A stretch of DNA of 14,674 bases from JAEZKC01 sp046538945 (lineage in GTDB: Bacteria > Fibrobacterota > Chitinivibrionia > Chitinivibrionales > Chitinispirillaceae): assembly GCA_046538945.1 (NCBI GenBank), contig JBKHHW010000076.1, positions 1-14,674 of the forward strand, in the 5' to 3' direction. A program made the position numbers and the translations under genes. The stretch's first letter is position 1. Each line of letters opens with the position of its first letter. A model generated the notes under the pieces. It was not told the origin of the DNA. It was given only the letters and a program-made list of their open reading frames with translations, and searched no databases. Below, in pieces: positions 5,973 through 11,833 of the stretch.

Positions 5973-8129
5973 GTGTCGGTGAATAACAGTATGTCAAACG
6001 TATCCAAGCGCATGTTATCTCCCACCATCCGTTATCTGGATGTAACATACGGCCCGGAAGTTACGGAAAAGATTTTATCTCAACTAGGTGTCACTCGTTT
6101 GTTTCTGGAGGATTCCGATGGCTATATGTCCATTGATACGGTTAATGAACTTTTCCGAATAGCGTCGGAGGTGACAGGGGAAAAGGATTTCGCCTATTCG
6201 GTGGGCCGCAATTTTATAAAGTTCGGTAATAAAGCCCAGTTGTTTTTCATGGGAGCGTTTGCGACACCTGCGATGCTGTATAAGCATATGGAAAAAATTG
6301 AAAGCCGGCTGGTCAGGACCACAAGAGTACAGACATCGTGCCTGGGAAGAAACCGTTTCAGAATAAATGTCACGTTTGTGGATGGATTCAGGGAATCCTG
6401 GTACTCCTGCAGAAATCGCATAGGGTCATATGAAAGTATCCCGACTCTTTTCGGCTTGCCTTTTGCAGAAGTCAAACATACACAATGTGCGTTCAGAGGG
6501 GATGAGCAGTGTGTATATGATGTGACAGTTCCCGAAATCCCTTTTCTGGTGTACAGACTTCGTATACTGATACTGGCTCTACTGTCGTTTGGAATGCTGT
6601 TACTGGGGGTGTTTTTGAATGAACTCCTTTTGACTTATGCAGGAGCTTTAGGACTGTGTACAGGTCTGGCAGGGTTTATTTCCGTTCTTAGAAAACAGGT
6701 GTTGTGTCTCAGAGAATGGAGTCGCAATTCCAAGCAGGCACTTGAGGCACAAAATTTCAATCTGCTCAGGCAGACAGAAATGGTTCACAAATTCCATAAG
6801 TTTTCTCGGGAAGTGAATTCATGCAACCGTATGGAAACTGTCAGTAAAAAAGCCTCAGAACTGCTGACTAAATTGTTTGGATACAGCGGTAGTATCGTGT
6901 GGATTGTTGATGAAAAACGAGTGATGTATCATGGGGGATCATTCGGTTTTGAAGCATCTGCTGAGCAACTGCTGGATTCAACGAAATATTTGGTTCCCGT
7001 TGGAGAGAAGAAACCGGACTCATTTATAGCTAAGGTTCTTGGATCTTGTGAAACACTTCTGGTAAACGATCCTGAGAAAGCAATGAAAAGGTTCATTCCC
7101 ATAACAAAATACCTCATGGATCGTTTCAAACCTTCCTCTTTGATCATCTCGCCGCTTATCCAAAATGGTAAAGCCATCGGCATGATAATGGGAGTTTTTC
7201 TGAATGGAGAAAAGGTGACATACCAGGACAAGCTGTATTTTGAGTCTGTTGCGCCGATCGTTTCGAAAACTCTTTCCAATGCACGTAAATATGAAGAAAT
7301 GCAGCAGAGGATTGCTGAAAGAGAAGAGCAGATAATACGACGGAGCAATGAACTGTCCTCTGCAAGAGAAATGGTGATACGGAGCGAGAATTCCTCTGCC
7401 GTAGGTCAAATTGCTTACAATATCGCAGAGAAACTGAAAAGCCCAGTTGATCTGTTCGGTGACTCATTCAGCAGAACCGGGGCAGCGGTCAAAAAAATAC
7501 TGACTGATGCCGAGTCAAATCATCCAAACGGCAATGATTTCATCGAAATCATAAAAAAGAAGCACGCAAGTGTTCTTAAGGAGGCTTTGAATACAATTGG
7601 ATCAGCCGAGGACAAGACTCGGATGATCAAAAATAAGCTGGATAGCCTTAATCTGCTTATTAATTCAGAATACGCGGAAGGAGGTTATTTGGAGGAAATA
7701 GTTGAGTCTGTTCTAGAAATTATACCCTTTGATTTGAAACAGAAAGCGATTCTGAATATCAGGATACAGAATTCCTTGAGAACTGCTGTAAGCCGGGCGT
7801 ATCTGATCCAGATCCTTCTTTGTCTTATTGTTAATGCGTTTGAATCATTGGAAAATAAAGAGGGGAAAGTGGAAATAGAATCATTCGACAATGAGAATGG
7901 GATTCTATTGAATGTGTCAGATACAGGTCAGGGGATTTCAGAAGAAATCGAGTCAGAGATTATGAAGCCTTTTTTCACCACGAAAAACAAAAGCTTTCAT
8001 TATGGGTTAGGATTGACATTGACAAGAGAGGTTCTGAATAAAATTGGAGGAGAACTAACTTTTTCAAGTCAGTTTGGTGAGGGAACAACGTTCTCAGTAA
8101 ACATTCCGGAATTGGCAGAGGTGCAATGA
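5973..8129 (+). CDS. Membrane sensor, V4R-like + GAF + HATPase, histidine-kinase-like with Glu in place of the phosphoacceptor His
   Basis: From the GTG at 5973 (718 aa) the domain order is as follows. Residues about 15-187 are a sensory domain ending C172-x-F-R-G-D-x-x-C180-x-Y, the signature of V4R-like ligand domains that bind small hydrophobic molecules. Two membrane helices lie at about 195-238, a GAF-like domain at about 285-435, and a coiled coil at 440-480. The DHp-like helix reads SSAVGQIAYNIAEKLKSP. The HATPase_c domain is at about 595-715. ATP-binding boxes are intact: N-box N621 in LIVNAFES, G1 DTGQGI (650-655), F-box KPFFTTK, G2 GLGL (678-681). In NtrB/AtoS-type kinases the aligned DHp motif is A-H-E-I-N-N-P; here it is A-E486-K-L-K-S-P, so the phosphoacceptor is Glu (codon 7428-7430) and no other His occurs in that helix. 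Start alternatives are GTG 5934 and ATG 5946. I prefer 5973 because GAGG sits 8 bases upstream. The gene overlaps the next one by 4 bases (ATGA). Confidence 0.85.
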   Translation: MSVNNSMSNVSKRMLSPTIRYLDVTYGPEVTEKILSQLGVTRLFLEDSDGYMSIDTVNELFRIASEVTGEKDFAYSVGRNFIKFGNKAQLFFMGAFATPAMLYKHMEKIESRLVRTTRVQTSCLGRNRFRINVTFVDGFRESWYSCRNRIGSYESIPTLFGLPFAEVKHTQCAFRGDEQCVYDVTVPEIPFLVYRLRILILALLSFGMLLLGVFLNELLLTYAGALGLCTGLAGFISVLRKQVLCLREWSRNSKQALEAQNFNLLRQTEMVHKFHKFSREVNSCNRMETVSKKASELLTKLFGYSGSIVWIVDEKRVMYHGGSFGFEASAEQLLDSTKYLVPVGEKKPDSFIAKVLGSCETLLVNDPEKAMKRFIPITKYLMDRFKPSSLIISPLIQNGKAIGMIMGVFLNGEKVTYQDKLYFESVAPIVSKTLSNARKYEEMQQRIAEREEQIIRRSNELSSAREMVIRSENSSAVGQIAYNIAEKLKSPVDLFGDSFSRTGAAVKKILTDAESNHPNGNDFIEIIKKKHASVLKEALNTIGSAEDKTRMIKNKLDSLNLLINSEYAEGGYLEEIVESVLEIIPFDLKQKAILNIRIQNSLRTAVSRAYLIQILLCLIVNAFESLENKEGKVEIESFDNENGILLNVSDTGQGISEEIESEIMKPFFTTKNKSFHYGLGLTLTREVLNKIGGELTFSSQFGEGTTFSVNIPELAEVQ

Positions 8130-9733
8130 AGACGGGGAACTTGAGTATACCGGTTTTGTTTCTGACAACCGCACTTTTTGTCTTGTTTTTCATTTTTTTC
8201 TTACGGACCGTCTCAGAAGCGCCTTTATGGATTCTATCCATAAAGGCGGTTTTTTTATCAGTTCTGTTTGTGTATGGATTTTATATGTGGTATCAGTACA
8301 GAGAAGTTCTGGACTCAATAAAGAATCATGCATTGGAGATGGAGAAAATTCATAACCGGCTTACCAGTTTCAACGAAACTCTGCATTCAGTTCATTCCCT
8401 GACCAGTGACCTTAGCGAGATATGCTGTTTGGATGATCTGTATGGGTTGCCTGAAAAACTCAGAAAAGAATTCAAATTTGATTTCTGCCAGGCTTGGATT
8501 GTTGATAATGATCAGCTCAGGTGTCTGGGGCCGAAAGAAGAAAATTACAAAGCTGAAATCTTTTCCTTTATAGAAGAAATAGAGTGGAATAGACGTGAAA
8601 CGCTACTGCTACGGAAAAAGGACAGCAGACAGGCGGAAACTCTGCTGAGCAGATTGAATCTGGGTTGTATTGTCATGTGCCCGCTGAAGAAAGATCACAA
8701 AGAATTGGGAGTCCTTCTGGTTGGAAATGCACATGAATCGATAAGTGATGAGCAGATATGTTTTCTGGAGTCGATTACAGGTGTACTGGTAGGAGTTTTC
8801 GAGAAATCAGAGCTGGAGGAAATAGAACGGAAAGACAGAACACTGCTCGAATCTTTGTCAGCATACACAAGTGATACAGTTGCTCGAATAAAATTGTTTC
8901 AGTCTACTCAGAAAAAACTTGAAGAAAAGACTTTGGAGCTGCGTCGAGTTTTGAACAACCTCGCTCGAGCTCGGATTAAAGTGATGCAGAATGTCAGCAT
9001 GTCTGTCTTTAGCCTGAATAATGTACACATCATAAAGGAAATCAACACTCTTCTTCTGTCTTTGTCCTCGGAAGTGAACGATTTGACCAGTCTTTATCAA
9101 ACATTGTTCATAGTGGACAAGAACCGGATTCGATCTCAGATGTATGGGGAAAAGCTTGAGTATAACGAGATCATCGAGGAGTTGGAGTTCTTGTTTGAAA
9201 GAACAGTGATAGAACTGCAGAGAAGTATCAGATTAACCTCGAAAGTCGGAAATGTCTCCAGTGTTGTTCAGAAGGATGTGATTCAGCAGGCAAACGTGAT
9301 AGAAATCGCTCAGAATGCGATCGAGATGATTTCAAAGGAAAAATGGGAAAATGTGGAGATACATATTCAACCGAATGTGGATGCGGTATGGCCTGTTAAT
9401 AAAGGGCATATGGAGAATGTGTTCCACAATCTTTTTGTCAATTCTCTGGAGGCGATGAACGGTGAAGGGAAACTAATAGTAGCGGGTTTCAGGAAAGGGG
9501 ATGATCTTGTTTTGACTGTAAAAGATACCGGTCCCGGAATCGCTCTGTCTCATAAAAAGAAGATTTTCCATCCCTTTTTCTCCACCAAGAAAGCGGATCC
9601 AGTGAAAGGGATGGGACTCGCATTGTCTTCTGATATTGTCAGACTGTACGGAGGTCGGCTTGAGTTGAAAGAAGATCAGACTGAAGGTGCGGAATTCTCG
9701 ATTCACTTCTCAAAAAAGTTATCCTCAAGGTAG
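8126..9733 (+). CDS. Membrane GAF + HATPase protein, histidine-kinase-like with Lys in place of the phosphoacceptor His (535 aa)
   Basis: This is the second member of the overlapping pair, translationally coupled through ATGA with GAGG 4 bases upstream. Two membrane helices (about 8-27 and 36-55) with almost no external loop anchor it. A coiled coil (60-95), a degenerate GAF domain (about 97-228) and a second coiled coil (230-285) follow. The DHp-like helix carries SLNNVHIIKEINTLLLSL. Aligned on E-I-N with the usual H-E-I-N-N-P box, the phosphoacceptor is K304. H301, one helical turn earlier, is the only nearby histidine and is out of register. The HATPase_c domain is intact: N-box HNLFVNSLEA (434-443), G1 DTGPGI (467-472), F-box FHPFFSTK (481-488), G2 GMGLAL (495-500). 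It may heterodimerise with the upstream protein, from shared architecture and coupling, but that is inference. An intrinsic-terminator-like hairpin lies inside its codons 32-44. No receiver domain is present. Confidence 0.85.
   Translation: MKTGNLSIPVLFLTTALFVLFFIFFLRTVSEAPLWILSIKAVFLSVLFVYGFYMWYQYREVLDSIKNHALEMEKIHNRLTSFNETLHSVHSLTSDLSEICCLDDLYGLPEKLRKEFKFDFCQAWIVDNDQLRCLGPKEENYKAEIFSFIEEIEWNRRETLLLRKKDSRQAETLLSRLNLGCIVMCPLKKDHKELGVLLVGNAHESISDEQICFLESITGVLVGVFEKSELEEIERKDRTLLESLSAYTSDTVARIKLFQSTQKKLEEKTLELRRVLNNLARARIKVMQNVSMSVFSLNNVHIIKEINTLLLSLSSEVNDLTSLYQTLFIVDKNRIRSQMYGEKLEYNEIIEELEFLFERTVIELQRSIRLTSKVGNVSSVVQKDVIQQANVIEIAQNAIEMISKEKWENVEIHIQPNVDAVWPVNKGHMENVFHNLFVNSLEAMNGEGKLIVAGFRKGDDLVLTVKDTGPGIALSHKKKIFHPFFSTKKADPVKGMGLALSSDIVRLYGGRLELKEDQTEGAEFSIHFSKKLSSR
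8220..8256 (+). terminator. Intragenic intrinsic terminator / attenuator inside the second kinase-like gene
   Basis: CGCCTTTATGGAT (8220-8232) and ATCCATAAAGGCG (8236-8248) form a perfect 13-bp stem with a three-base TCT loop. One G and then seven T (8250-8256) follow at once. This is the form of a strong Rho-independent terminator, placed about 95 bases into the coding sequence between the two membrane helices. The T-run encodes the Val-Phe-Leu start of the second helix. The segment AACCGCACTTT (8167-8177) could pair with AAAGGCGGTT (8242-8251), with one bulge, as an antiterminator. Translating ribosomes would also disrupt the stem. Confidence 0.7.
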
Positions 9734-9758
9734 AGACTGAGCATATCTGACGAAATGG

Positions 9759-9788
9759 TTGTTTTTCTGAGGTAATTTATTATATAAT
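9759..9788 (+). promoter_or_regulatory. Sigma70-type promoter for the PilZ-FeeM/methyltransferase operon
   Basis: TTGTTT (9759-9764), an 18-base spacer and a perfect TATAAT (9783-9788) lie in the 85-base gap after the kinase pair. Transcription should start near 9795, leaving a leader of about 24 bases before the ATG at 9819. The surrounding sequence is AT-rich. The two downstream genes can thus be expressed independently of the kinase genes. Confidence 0.6.
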
Positions 9789-9818
9789 TTTAAATGAAGC
9801 TACCCAAAGAGAAACGAC

Positions 9819-10991
9819 ATGATCAAACAACAGGTATATTCTCATCCAGCTGCTCTTCCCGAAAAGCGAAGAGATCCACGTGCATTCCTTACAGTTGCAG
9901 TTACTCTTGTGATCGGTGACAGAATTGTCAGAGGGACGGAATGCAGGAATATAAGTCTATCGGGGATGCTTATACGTGTAAGTGAGAAATTGGACAAGGA
10001 AACTGAAGCCGTTGTCACTTTGACCAAGAGGTGTGAAGACCAGTTTTTTTCTTTTGCAGCTGATTGCCGGGTATCCCGGTTCGAAGAGAGTGAGAAGGGA
10101 AGTTATGTGGGAGTAGTTTATACCGGTATGAGTCCCCGGGATAAGCAGAATCTCCATCAGATAGTGGACTTCCAGTTCTCGCTCATGTACAAGGAAAGAT
10201 TGTTCTTCGATGAGGACAGATTAAAAGGGATCACATTCAAGATAGCAGACACTAAAGAGGAACTGGAACAATCCTTTAGATTGCTACACGATATGTATGT
10301 CAGGGAAAGATTCATCGAGCCTCACCCTTCAGGCATGAGAATCAGTCTCTATAATGCAGCGCCTTTTACAGTTGTGATGGTGGGAAAGAAGGAAAATGAG
10401 GTTGTTCTGACCACGACTCTGTATGTTGACAGCTTTCTTGGAATACCGGCTGAGAACACATTCAGAGAAGAAATCGGACTATTGAGAGCTCAGGGAAGAT
10501 ACATTGCGGAAGTAGGATCTCTGGCTGCAAGAACGGATATCAGAAATACTGATCAAACGATTCAGCTTTATCTTCAGAAAATGATACTTCTCTATGCATT
10601 GAAATATCTGAAACTGGACGATATGGTGATAACCGTAGTAAAGAAACACCAGTTGTACTACAGATATATTCATCTGTTGGACTCAATAGGAGAGCCGCGT
10701 CATTATGAAAATGCAAATAATACTGTGGTTACACCTCTGAGGCAGAATCTTGAAAACATCGAGCAACGATACAGAAAAGCGTATCACTATCTCCCGCCGG
10801 AGAAAAAACTTGACCGCTTTCTTTTCGAAGAAGACAGTACCTGCATCAGTCTTCCAGAAGAAAAAGCACCTGTCAGAGTTTGGGACACACAACTTGCAGA
10901 ATATTTTTTCTGCAAAAGCACGGATATTTTTGCCGACCGCGAATCGAAAAAGGTCAGCAGAATCAGAAGCTATTACCATTTACAAGGATAA
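9819..10991 (+). CDS. PilZ domain fused to FeeM-like N-acyl amino acid synthase (390 aa)
   Basis: This is a predicted c-di-GMP-binding acyltransferase. Residues about 15-120 form a PilZ domain with both c-di-GMP signatures, RRDPR (R17, R18, R21; the RxxxR motif) and NISLSG (N44, S46, G49). Residues about 135-320 match the FeeM-type GNAT-fold N-acyl amino acid synthases: FRLLHDMYVRERF (153-165), HPSGMRISLYN (169-179), TTTLYVDSFLGIPAENTF (198-215), EEIGLLRAQGR (217-227) and EVGSLAARTD (231-240). FeeM enzymes join an acyl-ACP chain to an amino acid and are related to autoinducer synthases. The last 65 residues have no domain that I recognise. The protein is soluble. No acyl carrier protein gene lies in the window. 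The ribosome site is weak (AAAGAGA 6 bases before ATG). The methyltransferase starts 4 bases after the stop. The domain calls are firm; the amino acid and acyl substrates are unknown. Confidence 0.87.
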   Translation: MIKQQVYSHPAALPEKRRDPRAFLTVAVTLVIGDRIVRGTECRNISLSGMLIRVSEKLDKETEAVVTLTKRCEDQFFSFAADCRVSRFEESEKGSYVGVVYTGMSPRDKQNLHQIVDFQFSLMYKERLFFDEDRLKGITFKIADTKEELEQSFRLLHDMYVRERFIEPHPSGMRISLYNAAPFTVVMVGKKENEVVLTTTLYVDSFLGIPAENTFREEIGLLRAQGRYIAEVGSLAARTDIRNTDQTIQLYLQKMILLYALKYLKLDDMVITVVKKHQLYYRYIHLLDSIGEPRHYENANNTVVTPLRQNLENIEQRYRKAYHYLPPEKKLDRFLFEEDSTCISLPEEKAPVRVWDTQLAEYFFCKSTDIFADRESKKVSRIRSYYHLQG

Positions 10992-10995
10992 CCGT

Positions 10996-11787
10996 ATGAC
11001 AGCCAGGAAAAGGAATGAAGGTTACTATGTGAACGCAGACTACCTTCTGCAGGCAGCTTCGCTTATTGCTCCGGTGAAGAAGTGTTCTTATAACGAACTC
11101 GATATCCGGCCCGGCTGCAGAATTCTGGATGCCGGCTGCGGACCGGCTGTTGATACTCTGCCTATTTCAGCGCTGGTGGGTCAACAAGGCATAACGGTCG
11201 GAATAGATTCTGATTATCAGATGGTCGAGAATGCCTGCAAGAGGGCATCTGCGTCCGAAATCAAAGCAGCTTTTCACAACCAGAGTACTGTCTATAGCCT
11301 TCCTTTCCGGAAAAGTTTTTTTGATGGCTGCAGAAGCGAGCGGCTGTTTCAGCATCTGAGCAGTCCGCAAGACGCACTGAAGGAAATGATCAGGGTGACA
11401 AAGAAAGCGGGGCGAATCGTTGTAGTCGATACAGATCATAGCGCCTCTTCAGTGGATACATATGAGTACGATACCGAATGGAAACTTCGCCGTCTTCATA
11501 CAGACCGCTTTCAGCATGGGTATTCAGGAAGAACCTTGTATCGTATGTTCAGAGAATGTGGGCTTGAGGATATCAGGGTTATTCCATTTGTGCTGCATAC
11601 CACATCTTTTCAGCTGTTCAGTCTGGTCAGTGAAATGAACGCATTGTTCAGTCTGGCTCTGCAAAAAGAAATTCTGACACAGGAAGAGATAAACAGATTT
11701 ATCACAAACCTGCAGGAGAATGACAGCAGGGGAACGTTTTTCGGAACGATGAATATTATGGTGGCCAGCGGTACTGTTTCGAAATGA
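10996..11787 (+). CDS. Class I SAM-dependent methyltransferase, UbiE/Methyltransf_11 type (263 aa)
   Basis: This is a cytoplasmic Rossmann-fold methyltransferase. Motif I is ILDAGCGPAVDT (43-54), the acidic end of strand 2 is VGIDSD (68-73), motif II-III is the LPF...FFDGCRSERLFQHL block (102-121), and the post-motif helix ALKEMIRVTKKAGRIVVVD (127-145) is characteristic of Methyltransf_11. The acceptor is unknown. Its position 4 bases after the PilZ-FeeM stop suggests a tailoring step on the N-acyl product, for example O- or N-methylation, which is inference. The reading frame is open back to 10750, but the start is ATG 10996: AAGGA lies 7 bases upstream at the end of the preceding gene, and residues before it would be out-of-frame translation of that gene. 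Confidence 0.88.
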   Translation: MTARKRNEGYYVNADYLLQAASLIAPVKKCSYNELDIRPGCRILDAGCGPAVDTLPISALVGQQGITVGIDSDYQMVENACKRASASEIKAAFHNQSTVYSLPFRKSFFDGCRSERLFQHLSSPQDALKEMIRVTKKAGRIVVVDTDHSASSVDTYEYDTEWKLRRLHTDRFQHGYSGRTLYRMFRECGLEDIRVIPFVLHTTSFQLFSLVSEMNALFSLALQKEILTQEEINRFITNLQENDSRGTFFGTMNIMVASGTVSK

Positions 11788-11815
11788 GAACTCTTCCGGT
11801 CGGAGCGAGTTCTCA
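11785..11815. terminator. Inverted repeat between methyltransferase and valS, possible bidirectional terminator
   Basis: TGAGAACTC (11785-11793) and GAGTTCTCA (11807-11815) form a perfect 9-bp stem with a 13-base loop that can itself pair TCC with GGA. The TGA stop of the methyltransferase is part of the stem. The repeat fills most of the 46-base gap to the convergent valS stop. No T-run follows on either strand, so intrinsic termination is uncertain. Confidence 0.45.
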
Positions 11816-11833
11816 ATCGAAACGAACGTCTGT

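Noticed and set aside
5914..6048. Upstream extension of the ATP-grasp gene to 6048
   Set aside because: It would overlap the divergent kinase gene by tens of codons, and the added residues look like antisense translation; the ATG at 5913 fits better.
8126..9733. Calling the kinase-like genes pseudogenes because the phosphoacceptor His is missing
   Set aside because: Both frames are full length and coupled, and both keep all ATP-binding boxes, which is not expected from decay.
10750..10995. Upstream extension of the methyltransferase into the PilZ-FeeM gene
   Set aside because: The 82 extra residues are an out-of-frame reading of the preceding gene, and a good AAGGA site precedes ATG 10996.
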